NCBI GenBank assembly: GCA_019137255.1
Contig: WPDH01000125.1
Coordinates: forward strand, 62,001-126,000
Length of the DNA stretch: 64,000 nucleotides
DNA from: Corinectria fuckeliana
Lineage: Eukaryota > Ascomycota > Sordariomycetes > Hypocreales > Nectriaceae
Reading direction: 5' to 3'
Shown here: positions 31,876-43,406 of the stretch, piece by piece
How positions within the stretch are numbered: position 1 is the first letter of the stretch
Layout of the letters: every line of letters starts with the position of its first letter
Made by a program: the position numbers and the translations under genes
The notes under the pieces: generated by a model
What the model was told of the DNA's origin: nothing
The model's database searches: none
What the model saw: only the letters and a program-made list of their open reading frames with translations

Positions 31876-34800
31876 TCCTGAGATCAAGCTCCGTGTCGTG
31901 GCTGAGCGAAGCTACTAATAGGGTGGGGATTAGAAATGCCTAGATGACGGAGAGAGGTTTGACGAATAACATGGTGAGTGGAAGCAAATGACGTGCAAGA
32001 CCGGCTGGTGATAGGGAAAACTGACGTGCAGGGTGAGAAAGACGCAAAAGCTAGTTGCATCAAGACCATGCTTTCTAATATACGCTCTCTAGACTAGAAT
32101 GCTCCGTATCCGGCCATTCTCGAAGCAATGAAGCTCCTCGAATCTAATCTTAATCTAAGCCAAGATTGCTAATGCCCCGACAACGCCAGCATCTTGATCG
32201 TCTCGGATGCAAAGCTATGCCAGGTGAGAGCAACAAGTTGGTCGATAAACTCTTTCAGAAGGGGTTAGAGGCAGAAAATTTTGAATTAGACTCTAGCAGC
32301 AGAAATCAGATCAGCTAAAAGAAGGCCAGACATTCATCTGTACACGATTTGACAGAGCAAGTAGATAGCATCTAGAGGCTACACTTCACTCTCTTCTCGT
32401 GGGAGGGGCGGTTCTAAGGGACTAAACCACACAAGCATCATGCACCAAGGGCTACGGCTTTAACTACCGAGCTTCAATCTTCAGAGAGGGGATATATGCC
32501 GCCAAGACCGGAGCTGTGCGTGTATCGCCCGTTAGTAGTTCCGCTCGTCGGCATTTTCTTTCCATCTCCAGGGTAAGCTCGTGGCATTATACGCTGGTTC
32601 AACACAAAGCTTGGGGAACGTTCCTAGAGGATTGGTTAGGCGTTATTCCGAGTCTCTCGCTTAAGGAGAAGGAGATTCAGTACGCTCACTATGGATGGCG
32701 ATAGCATATGTCATATTCACTGGTGATGATGGAGGACAAACGCTGCAGATTTCTGCATGCATTTATGCAAAACGGAACTGGGAACCGTTAACTGAATGAC
32801 TTTGATCAGGTGGAAGGAATTGGATAAGTGGTAATTAGGATGAAACGCCTGATCTAGAAAGCTTTAACATTAAGATTGCCTGTGTTAATCCTATGCCTGC
32901 AATAATGCTGTGACGTAACAGCCTTGATAATCTTACGATACGAAAGCGTCAGTGCCACTTTGGAGACACTTTGGAGACAGCATTGGTGGTGGGTTCATTC
33001 ATCAAAGCCTGCCATGAGCGGGCATTCAACCATTAGCGACGACCTGGGGTAATTAAAGAGGCAGCCTTAACGTGGGGTCTGAGAATCACGACTTCAGATG
33101 TGAAGGGCGTAGTCTTCGTAATAGGTGTGCCTGCGGAAGGAGAATTGCCAATCCCCAATGTACATCCAAAAGACGGCGCTCATCAGCCTGTAGAAGAAAA
33201 GATCGGCTCGGATGGTCGGGACTCCGGAGACATTAAACTCAATCTGATCAAGACCCAAAACCAGCACGGCGGATGGTCTATGATTGATTCGTCAGGGTAA
33301 GTGATCATCGCGGGCAACCCTAGCTTGGCCATAGACTGGACCAGCGCTTCCTACTGCGGTTTGACTTCTTTTGTGATTCTGCCGCCTTAGGCAAAGCCTG
33401 GGTTGGCCTGGTGTCTGTTCTTCTAGTTACGTTGTCCACGTATCCTGAGATTCGATGCGTAGCTTCATTTTATTCAGGTACTCCCGGGCGCTCGCCGATT
33501 ACTAGCACGGGGAAGGCTTTTGCAGCTTCTTCCGTTGCGGGAGTGCGTTCAAACTTTATCAACAAGACCAAGAAAGACGCGCTGGACCAAGAGCTGCCTC
33601 GAATGGCTAGGCTGTCTCCTTGGCCATTTATTCAAGTTCTGCTGCTGATAAGTGGCTGTTCTCGTTTACGTGAACCCTCGGATTCAAAGACGATGTTTTT
33701 CGCTGGGGCATATGCTTGATCTTACACAAACGTCTCACCATTCTTCGTAGCCTAGCGACGCTTACATGCTTCCACGCACTTAGAATCTACTAGCATCGCA
33801 GTCGAAACTCGACTCTCAGCAAGCTCTCGATCCCCCCAAGACGGGCTAGTAGTAGCAGCATACTTACTACTCATAACACCACGGCGGTACAGTAGGCCTG
33901 CTGCGGCTTCCGATGCGGCTTCTGGGTGGTGGCTTTCAAAAACATCCATCGATCGAGGCTCACGGTGAGGCGCACTTGAATCGGATCTGAGACAGCATAT
34001 CAGAGGACGGAGGCCGGTGGAACATGTCCTCTTGTTGATGTGAGAGGCCTCTAGATGTGTCTCACAGCAAGCGATGCATCATTCGACAAATCATAGACAG
34101 GTACTGCAAAGGACGTCGCTACAGCGACTCAAGCTTCAACACCACGCGCATAGTCAAGCCGCAGTGTTTATGTCATAGGCAATGGTCACTAGCCAGTATT
34201 TATTACCTGTGCATGTCGGCCCGCGTTCCTTCACAAAGAAAACTTGGCAGTTGGCGCGTTCATCTGCATTGCGTCTCACAGGTGACCGCCTTTTTGCAGC
34301 ATCCCACGCACCATTCCCTAACATGTCATTCGCCACCAACAAGTAAACAAACTAACGTACCCCTTTTCTCGACATCTAGCTTACATAACGACGGCGGACG
34401 GCAGGTGTCAAACCTCGTTTCCTCCTGTCCCAGTAGTCTAGTGTGCAGTCTAACTTGTGTCGTGGGTAGAGCTCGCGAGACCACTTCAACAACACGCTCG
34501 GCGATGCGATACGTACTGCACACCAACGCGCGCAAGCAACTAAAAAACTAGGGCATGACGTCGATCGCAACAAAAAAAAAGCTCGTCCCCGACGGATCTT
34601 AAGAATGCCGAAGCTATTGAAAGCCGTCGGACCTGGGCTCTTCCGAGCAATGATCAAGCTAGACCAACACCAACGGACCCTAGCGGCATGGCGGAGGCGG
34701 ATGTGATGTCACACTGCCTCACTAGGCACCGGGATTGTTAAAGCGCTGAGTGTCATTGGCCGGCTCCCCTGACGCCTCGGCGACGGTCTGGACTCAACTG

Positions 34801-35589
34801 TCTCTGACTCCCTTGGTGTCCTGTTCCGGACCGGCCTACCCAGTCTGGACCGTGATCTGATAGCTTGAATCATAGTTGGCTTCCTTGGGAGGCGCAGTCT
34901 GGAGTTTGATCTGACAAGATGCGACCTGAGAAACATTGGGAAGCCGTTAACTGCCTTGGAGAGCTGGACTTATCTCCATGGTTGTGCTCTAAACCCATTC
35001 TAAGAAACACCGACGCCCAAAAGGCCTGAAGGATAGGCCGTTTCGGTGGTTCCCAGATCGCCTCGTAGGGCTCCCAGCCTCCATGGCGGCCGTGCTCTCG
35101 TTGAGACATGCCCATATGCAGCCCAATCACGGTCAGCCTAAAAGGTAATTACCAAGTCCCTCCTGACGCAGCCAGCCCAATCATCATCGCCCTAAAAGGT
35201 AATTGCAAGGCCTATCCCATCCCTGATCTGGCCAAGAGGGCTTGGCTAGAGAGCAGCTTCCCCGCAGCCGGCGTTGTACAGGCTCCTTAGCCCAGCTTTG
35301 CCGTCCATCTGAATCGTGCCGAAGCCCCGACCGGAGTCTCACGCATCCGGCACACCAAGACATTGCTCATTTCTGCTGGGATTCAGGAGCTCTCAGCTTG
35401 GATGGGGACGAAACCTTGTGGACGTCCGTGCTACTTGGACGCAGGGGAAGAAATAGTGGTATCCTTAGTCTATGTATTGTTCTGTTTGGTTTAAGAAGCC
35501 AGACTCACGCTGACAACGGTGAGTCTTGAAAGTCAACGCCTCATTCACGCACTCACTCACTTAGCCACCAAAAATCCTCCATCTCCATC
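31876..35589. other. Long gene-free stretch
   Basis: 3.7 kb without a convincing gene on either strand. The longest frames (for example 34057-34551) lack an ATG and protein-like content. It may contain unrecognised transposon debris. Confidence 0.5.
35119..35209. repeat. Imperfect direct repeat, two copies
   Basis: CAGCCCAATCA followed by CTAAAAGGTAATT occurs at 35119-35156 and again at 35173-35209, period about 54 bp, differing in the middle. Origin unknown. Confidence 0.6.
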
Positions 35590-36662
35590 ATGCGCTTCAA
35601 CACCCTAGCCCTCGCAGCGGCTGCTGCCGCCTCCGTCACTGCCCAGCGTCCCTCTGACACGCCCATCTGCGACTACTACACGAAGGCTTTGCTCAAGAAC
35701 AACACTGCCGACAACCAGTACGCCCTCTTGACCGTGCTTGTCAACACCGTGGTCATTGGAAACTGTAAGTCGAGAGAGTCCGCGCCCCGACGGCTTTACT
35801 TTGCTAACGCCGTGTTCCTTCCCAGACACCAAGCCCAATGTCGGCATCATGGTGCCTGGTATCCTGGCTCCTGGCAAGATCAACGGCACTGACGTCAACT
35901 TGCTGCCCTACTTCTCTGGCGACCTTGCCTCTACCAACCGAGGCGGCAAGAAGGGCGTCTCCGTCAACTTCCTCGACGGCGGTGGTGCTAAGCCTCTGCT
36001 GAAGAACATGCCGGCCAACGATGAGAAGTCCAACCAATAGTAAGCTCCCCCCCAATAGACCTCTTGATATAGGTCACAAGCTCACACGGCTTCTCAGCTT
36101 CCTCCTCACCCACCTCTACCAATTCTTCGGCTCTCTGCTTGGCTGCTCCATGCAGGGTATGACTGGCTTCGATGCCTACACGTCCGAGACGTCCATGTAC
36201 AACGTGCACAAGTTCATGGACCTCGACTACTCCGAGGTGACCTACTTCGTCACCCAGGTCGGCCTCGCCGCGGCCTCGTTCGGTGTCGCCGAGGACGACA
36301 TCAAGGTCGTTGCCACGGCTCTCAACTCCCTCTTCAACGTTCGCTGCGCCCCCGCCACGACCGTCATCAAGAAGCAAGGCTCTGCCCTCCAGTCGATCTG
36401 CATCGACCCCAAGACTTGCCCCGAGGACAAGGACGGAATGTGCTCCAAGTACGACACTCCCATCGCGCCCAAGAATGCTACCGCTGCCGAGAAGAGCTCT
36501 TCCATTAGCGGAACGGCTACGGCAACGGCGACTGGCTCCTCGACTGCTTCTGGTACTGCTACGGGAACTTCCGTCGCCACTGCCACTGGTACCGGAGCTG
36601 CTGTTGCGAACGGCCTTAGCTTGGCGGCCGTTGCTGTCGGCTTTGCTGCGTTTATGCTATAA
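35590..36662 (+). CDS. GPI-anchored cell-surface protein, family unknown
   Basis: Exons 35590-35764, 35826-36039 and 36098-36662; 317 aa. Residues 1-19 (MRFNTLALAAAAAASVTAQ) are a signal peptide. The mature part begins RPSDTPICDYYTKALLKNN and has several cysteines. It includes LVNTVVIGNYTKPNVGIMVPGI, GVSVNFLDGGGAKPLLKNMP and FLLTHLYQFFGSLLGCSMQGM. The tail is a Ser/Thr/Ala-rich stalk (TATATATGSSTASGTATG) followed by a hydrophobic end LSLAAVAVGFAAFML, the pattern of a GPI-anchor addition signal. Homologous fungal proteins are annotated only as hypothetical or GPI-anchored. The conserved region may form a small all-cysteine-bonded domain; no enzymatic motif is visible. Both introns are canonical and preserve phase. 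Confidence 0.85.
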
Positions 36663-38236
36663 GCCGATGAATTTGAGGGGAGCGTAGGGCATGAGGCTCT
36701 AATAGTTTACAACATAATTGTACGATAATTAATTAATCTAGTACATGAATACCCTCATCTGCTTTAGAGCAACAGGCACCTCCAAGATCAATGTGATCAC
36801 TTCTTCAGTGAACAAGCGAATGGCTCTCTGTGTGCACAAAGGTATGATGGTTGAATGTAACAATGCTACTTGATGATGCCAATGATTGAAGCAAGATAAC
36901 ATCTATCCCTGAACGCTCTTGCTCTTCTTTACGCAGGCCGTTTATACTTGGCTACACTTTTCAACGAGGCCCAGCTGGGTGGTATAAGAGCCCGTAGTTT
37001 CATGAGCTCGAGCCTAGAATAATGCTCGTAAGGGACTTAAATGGTTCCCCTGCATCGATACCGTTATAGCTAACTTGTGCCCATTTCCCTTCCTACCCAA
37101 GGTCACTCATTGGCTGCCATCCCAGGTTGTCCATTTGTAGCAACCGCCATTCCTTATTGGCTTGGCGTGGAATATGGGTTCTTGGGGTTGCCCATCGAAT
37201 AATGGGCTATCAGACGCGGTCTACTTCACGCGGAGCAGTGACTCGAAGTCCACTTTCAGAGTATCGGCCTGCAGGCTACAAGTTTGTTCTTTATCGTCGA
37301 GTGGATGCGCAAGGTAGAAGAATGCTATTAAATGAGCCGTTGGGTCCTCAATGTTCTACTAGATCGGAAATAGCTGAGAAAATCTTCTATACGAGGGGTT
37401 TCACGCTCCAGCTCATCTGGTATAGTGACTTTGAGGGTACAGTCTCGGGGAAAAAGAACTGACTAGCTAGTAAAAGGACTGCTGGCTCCTGTTAAATATA
37501 GCTAATCGAGGCAAATGTAGAAAACAAACATTCAGTTGATACATAATTCTGGATTAGCCTATATTCTTTAGACGTGACAGCTCTGCCAGGTCACCCATGG
37601 CGTCTTTGCTTGTGTCGTCGTGGAATGGGAGCAAGGCGTAGGGCTTGAGCTCTGACCGCATGGTCTTGTAGGGTGCGCGTGAAAAACCTTCGGGAGCGTT
37701 CTCGTGAGACTGTTAATTCTTGCGTCAAGGTTGAACCTCGAGAGCGTTAAAATGTTACCAGTAAGTATACACGCATGGCAGTTTACCTTTAGCAACGTGA
37801 CTAAGCCCGCAGCGAGATGTTGTCATGTTGGCTTGGTCCAATGATAGACAATAGGAGATGTGGTTTTAACCAGAATACACCTTGCGCAGCCATCTTCAGT
37901 ATCCATGAGGGCTTATCTTTTTTCTCGACATTAACAGAATAAGTGTTCGTAGTTCACAGATAGCTTGAACGGTATTGATAAATTATGAAAGACTTCAGAG
38001 CTCAAAATGATATAAAGCAAATGTTCATTTAGGACATCTTCAACGATAGAATCATGGCCAATTCGACGTTTACAATTTGTCATCGTCGGGTAGCCCACAT
38101 CCACAGCTCCTCATACGCCAATAACCTGCCAAGTATTCCTGTTGCGAAAGAGCAGTTCCAAATTTTGTTCACGCGCATCAATCAAGGTATCTAGTTCATT
38201 CTCTCATCATGAATTCCTCCCCTAACCTCCTAGACC
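36663..38236. other. Intergenic, no gene seen
   Basis: Convergent spacer of 1.57 kb. A 111-codon frame at 37127-37462 opens with TTG and was not accepted. 37.9-38.1 kb is AT-rich. Confidence 0.5.
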
Positions 38237-39749
38237 TTAGGCGGCATCGGCGCTCGCCACAGGCTGCACGACTTTGGTGACTTGGGTTCCAGCTCGGTCG
38301 ATTCGGTTGCCGGTGGAATCGTTCATGTAAGTGATCTCCTTGTTCTCGAACTGGGCGCGCTTCCAGACTTCCACTTCGCAACCGCCACGGAGAATGCCCA
38401 CGCGCATAGTTGAGAGGAGGTTGTGGGCTGCGTTGGAGTGGTTGTAAACGCCGCCGTTGAAGATGGCGGTGGCATCCTTGCCGATGGCTGAGTTGATCAG
38501 GGCCTTGCCGCCGGGGTGGTCCTTGATGAAGTCGGTCACGTCGTGGATCACACCAGCGATGGCGACGAGGGCCTTGCCATTCTTCGCATCGGCCACAAAG
38601 TTGTCCCAGGGAACAACAGGCAGTTGCTCCAACGGGATGCCCCAATCCAGGGTGGCACGCTTCTGATCGAGCTTCTTCTGCATCTGCTGAACGCGACCCT
38701 TTTCGATCTCATTCGCGCGGAATTGCTTGAGGTCGTAGGCAAGGCCCATCTTCTTCCACAGCCAGATGCTCCACTTGGTCGGGTCGTACTGGTACCACTC
38801 GATGGCGTTGCGATAGTCGGAGGGGAACTCGTGGTGGAAGTTGTGGTAGCCTTCGCCGAGGGTGACTAGGGCAGTGACCATGTGGTCTCGCGGAGAGTTT
38901 CGGTCGTCGAAGGGCTGGTCGCCGAGCCAGTGTGCAAGGGAGTTGATGCAAAAGGTAGCTTGTTGAATGAAGCAAACGCGAAGGATGCCGGCATAGACAA
39001 ATCCACCCCACCAGTCTCCCCAGCCAAGACCAGCAACAAGAGCTGGGAAGGCAAAGGCCATGACTAGAACACACTTGATGTAGTTCTTGTGCTGCCATAC
39101 AACGATAGGATCCTCATTCAGGTCAGTAATATCAGTTCGACCCTGTGCCTTGGGGTCCTGCTTGAAGATGATCCATCCAATATGGGAGTAGAACAACCCC
39201 TTGCGAACAGAATATGGGTCCTTGTCGGTATCGGTGTAGCGGTGATGGACGCGATGGCCGTATGACCACCAGCGGATAGAACCTTCAACGGCACCAGCAC
39301 CGAAGGCAGCGAGATAGATCTTGAGAGGAGTAGTGCCCTTGTAAGCAGAATGCGACCAGAGACGGTGATAGCCTGGAGAGGCGAGAGTTAGTTATCAAGG
39401 CTCTTCACAATACTCGGGGAACTAACACGCTGGGAGGACGGAACTTACCAGCAGTAATCGCCAGGCCACTGTTAAAGTAGGAAATGAAAGCCCAGATGGC
39501 TGTGTAGAGATGCAAGGGGACCCAGTAGGCAGCGATAAATCCAGTCAAGGGGATGAAGACGACCAGGGTACAGTTGAGCCAGTTCATGTGCTGTGGCCAG
39601 TTGGACCACGTCATGGGAAGATGGGAGATGTGAACTTTGCTCTTGTGGGTTTTCCCCTTGGCCTTGGTGTCGCCTCGTAGTGGAACGTAGTCCGTTGTGC
39701 CATCAGGGAAAGCAGTGGCCTCCTTGGCAGCGAGAGGTACCGACGACAT
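38237..39749 (-). CDS. OLE1: Delta-9 (stearoyl-CoA) fatty acid desaturase with cytochrome b5 domain
   Basis: Two exons (39749-39449 and 39372-38237) across a 76-nt intron; 478 aa. It introduces the delta-9 double bond into palmitoyl- and stearoyl-CoA at the ER membrane. Transmembrane stretches flank the three histidine boxes: YHRLWSH at about 102-108, HRVHHRY at about 140 and EGYHNFHHEFP with His 277, 280 and 281. The fused C-terminal cytochrome b5 domain contains the haem-ligand motif DFIKDHPGG (residues 381-389) and NHSNAAHNLLSTMRVG. This is the fungal OLE1 layout. ATG 39749 (MSSVPLAAKEATAFPDG) was chosen since the longer frame opens with TTG. Oleate-repressed control is known for yeast OLE1 but no site was identified here. 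Confidence 0.95.
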
Positions 39750-42304
39750 TGTGGGCGATGTCTTTCCTGTGGTTGAAGAAGAAAAGTTGCCAATTGGCGG
39801 TGGAACGTGAGGATGTCGTCGACGAGAAGGTCCTAGCACAGACGACAAGTGCTAGGGAGAGAAAGGGCCTTCTTGAGGGATGAGTCAGGTCGAGGACGAC
39901 GTTGTGGACTGAGATGTTGTCGTTGGGGGTGCAGTGCAGAGCTGAATATGGAGGAACGCGGTCGGGGCAGTGGGTCTTATATCGAGGTCGACCTCGATCT
40001 GAGCGGCTTTGTAGATACAGATATAAGCCGGGAAAAGGAGATGGGGAGGTGAGGTGGAAAGCTGAGATTGGCAGGGCAGAGGCAGCCTTGTTATAACTGG
40101 ACCGAGACGTTTCCTTAAAGATGGATTGGCGGCAAGTTGTGCAGATAGCATATGGAACGATAGGGCAACAGCATGAAATATCGTTGGGTCAACGTTGAAC
40201 GGAAAAGACTTGGTTCTTCGTCGATAATCCCACGGGAATGGAATCACGCCACATGCGCGTCGGACACTTGCCAACCATTGACAGCGGCCTAGATTCCGAT
40301 TATCAACACATCATCCCCGCTCAGCAAAAGGCAATTCAGCATCAGTGGATTGGGGGAAAAAAAATACCGAACAGTTAGTATTGGACAATTCGAGCAATGG
40401 GCCAGGGGTTGTGGCGTTGATGGGGACTAAACCTTGTAGCTTGTGTCCGTTTCGAGATGGATTAAACCTGGATTCGTCGCGATGCCGAATTCCCAACAGA
40501 TCCCCAACAACCGGGTTTCGAGGACCACTTTTGGGGTGGCGAGCTGACAGGGACCAATCGTTGGAGGCTTGAATACCAGCTACTTCGTACGGTGCTGCGG
40601 GAGTAGAGGTTGTTCTGGATGGCGCAGATGTCCGGTATGTGCCGGGAATGGCATGTGCAGGAATAGCGCGGCCAATAATGAGGTGTCTAGCTGCAGCTCT
40701 TGAGGCTCTTGAAGGACGCCGATATCAATTTGAGCTTGTAGACTTGTATCGAGTCTAGTATCTGATAATAGCTCGTAGATGGTGACCTGCACTCTTGTGA
40801 ACCCTCCTCGGTCTGAACTACTGACGATTGATGATTCAACATCCCTCCTCGCACAATAATTGAGATGCACATTGTCTGGCATCTACTTCTGAATCATTAT
40901 CTTGTACCATGCCGCTCAACAAGCTGCCATTCTCCATTCCTCCTCGCAGCCAAAACAAACCCAGGAATCTGACCACTTTCCGATCCCCAACCCGCAGACG
41001 AAAACCCAGACGCGAACTCGTCCGCCCCAGGCTTACAGAACCTCGCCCCTGTCGTCCCCAGATCGAACGATGCCTCGGCCCATTTCCTCCAGTTTGGCGT
41101 GGTGCACCGCAATTAGATTGGCCAGCGGGGGCGGGGCGTCCCGAGCCAGCCGTGCCTTGTCCTCAACAGAAAACGATCTGATCATAAGCGTACTTCGCAG
41201 GACGTAGTCTAGCCTATTACTTGTGCTATTCGGTGGGTGCGATAATCGAGAAAAGCCTCTCCTCGGCTTTCTTGCTTCTGAAAGCTTGCCTGTTTTATGT
41301 ACTTGGGGGTGTTAAGGAGCTCGCTCACAAGGTGAAACAAAACAGGAGAAGCCATCTGAGAGCAGGCACTTGGTAGATCCCTGTTAAAAAGCTACTGACC
41401 TAGTGAAATCGTAATCTCCACTTAATCCAACCTGATGATAAGGAGTGACATCCATAAAGACTGAGTCTGCATGCAGTAGAATGTGTCTACTTATTACCTA
41501 GCACATATCCCAGGTGAAGAGTTTTGGACAAAACTGCTGATGCTTCCTCACTCAGGCAGTAAGAAAAGAGCCCCTTTCCATGTTAGCGCTATTTGATCCT
41601 TGTGCTTCGGCCTCGTGATCTCAATTGCCAACTTCGCATCCAAGAGGCCATTAGTGCCACAAGACAGCTTTTACTATGTAAAGGCTGGAGCTCTCTCTTC
41701 CTGCACTGATCGGCGACAACAATGACACTTGGCAATTTCCTCAATACGGAGGGGAAGATCTACTCTCTTTTATCCCCTTTGAAGCCCGGAAGACAAGATT
41801 CCACCGAGAGGCGGAGCCTAACCATCCGGACATCCGGACACCATTAATTACATACCACAAGCTGAAACAAAAATGACCCGCCGCTAACTGTCTTCCCGGG
41901 AACCTCTTGTTTGGAGTTCAGCCGAGCATATCCAAGCTCGGCGCAATTGGTGGGAAATCCTGCCTTCGGTGGACCACGGGCCGTTTCCACGCAATCGTGG
42001 GCGGATGAATGACACACGCTTGCTCCCGCAAAAGAGTTGCGTTGGAAACCCGTTTCAGTTGAATTGTTGCTGTCCGCTGTAGATGAAATGGTGAAACGGG
42101 ATACCTAGAGCGCCGGCGTTGAATCCGGTTTGGAAACATTACCGCAATTGGAGGAAGAACTCCGAATGTGCTCTGTGCGCACGCCGAATAGGGGACAAAA
42201 GTTGGCGATATATAAGTTGTCCGGCGTGTCTAGTCCTTGCAGATCTTCTCTGTGCACATTCGATTCCTTCGCTCTCTAGCAAACGCTTCCATAGTATATT
42301 CATC
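39750..42304. other. Large divergent intergenic region, no gene seen
   Basis: 2.55 kb between the desaturase and GH12 starts, which point away from each other. It must contain both promoters. Frames at 40902-41207 and 39902-40096 are not convincing. A GA-rich segment near 40020-40060 and an A-run at 40361-40369 were the only visible compositional features. Confidence 0.5.
42209..42215 (+). promoter_or_regulatory. TATA box of the GH12 gene
   Basis: TATATAA lies 96 bp upstream of ATG 42305. Pyrimidine-rich sequence (CTTCGCTCTCTAGC) follows before the ATG. Confidence 0.55.
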
Positions 42305-43160
42305 ATGAAGGCCTTTACATGTCTCGCCCAGATCCTACTCGCCGCTGTCGCAGTGGCTTCCCCGACCCGGACGTTGGAGAAGCGAGCTACGACGTGGTGC
42401 GACAGCTTCGGCTCCCTCGAGACGGGCGGATTCACCATCTACCACAACAACTGGGGCGCGGCGCAGGCCACTTCCGGCTCGCAGTGCACCACATTCGAGT
42501 CCATCACCTCGGGCTCTGTGGTCTGGTCGACTTCGTGGACCTGGGCTGGCGGTTCGAACCAGGTCAAGTCTTACTCGAACGTGGCTCTCGAGGACGTCAA
42601 CAAGCAGCTCTCTGCCATTAGCTCTATTCCTTCTACGTGGACGTGGACGTGAGTTGTTCGTTTCGCCACCGTTATCTGCCATCATGCTAAGACGTCGATA
42701 GTCAAACTGGATCCAGCATAGTCGCCGACGTCGCCTATGATCTCTGGCTAGCTCCCTCCGTCGGAGCCAACAACCAGTACGAGATCATGATCTGGCTGGC
42801 CGCCTATGGTGGAGCAGGACCGATTTCGAGCACCGGATCGTCCATCGACACTGCTACCATTGCTGGCTCTTCGTGGACTATTTACTCGGGTCCCAATGGC
42901 GACACCACCGTGTACTCCTTTGTTGCGTCAAGCACCATCACCAGCTTCAGTGGTGACCTCAACGAGTTCTTCAAGTACCTCACCTCGAAGCAGGGCGTGA
43001 GCACCAGCATGGTCGCCACCAGCCTCCAGGCCGGAACTGAGCCCTTCACTGGTAAGTTCCTTTGCAGCGCGCCGAATCGGGGCGAATCAAGCTAATTAAT
43101 GTGTTATCAGGTTCCGACGCTGTCTTCACGACATCGGCTTACACCATCTCTGTGTCCTAA
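42305..43160 (+). CDS. Secreted GH12 endoglucanase / xyloglucanase
   Basis: Exons 42305-42648, 42702-43051 and 43111-43160; 247 aa, the usual GH12 size. Signal peptide MKAFTCLAQILLAAVAVASP is followed by a KR site (LEKRATTWCDS) suitable for Kex2-type processing. GH12 signatures: YHNNWGAAQATSGSQCT, WSTSWTWAGG, VKSYSNV, VADVAYDLWL, then the nucleophile Glu in QYEIMIWLAAYGGAGPI, and the acid/base Glu in LQAGTEPFTGSDAVF. It hydrolyses internal beta-1,4 bonds of cellulose or xyloglucan in the plant cell wall. The two introns split codons at phase 2 and phase 1 and are canonical. The short last exon encodes the final beta strand FTTSAYTISVS. Confidence 0.94.
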
Positions 43161-43272
43161 ATTAGCTTCACTAGGAATTTCTTGAGTTCTTGTACATAAA
43201 TGAAGCAGGTTTCTTCAACCCAGATGACTCGCAACGTGAAGTTTCCAACATGGCGTAGTGACACAATTTCCT

Positions 43273-43283
43273 GGGGGGGGGGG
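43273..43283. repeat. Poly-G run
   Basis: Eleven consecutive G in the 3' flank of the GH12 gene. Such runs are prone to sequencing length errors. Confidence 0.8.
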
Positions 43284-43406
43284 ATGACTCTAAATAAGAG
43301 AAACCCGTCAGAGCAATTGCTGTAACGGCTGTTTCTTTACAGTGCGCTCAGCAACTTCATATTAGGTCTAAAGCCGCAGTACTCCTCCTGCACCCCGAAT
43401 CTAAGT

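Noticed and set aside
34057..34551. 164-codon plus-strand frame in the gene-free stretch
   Set aside because: Opens with GTG, Ser/Thr/Cys-rich random-like composition, no introns or motif.
35105..35215. Candidate CRISPR-like array
   Set aside because: Only two imperfect copies in a fungal genome; recorded as a simple direct repeat.
37127..37462. 111-codon plus-strand frame
   Set aside because: Starts with TTG, no ATG near the beginning, no recognisable motif.
42545..42560. GGTTCGAACC resembling a tRNA T-loop
   Set aside because: Lies within the GH12 coding sequence encoding GGSNQ; no partner stems.
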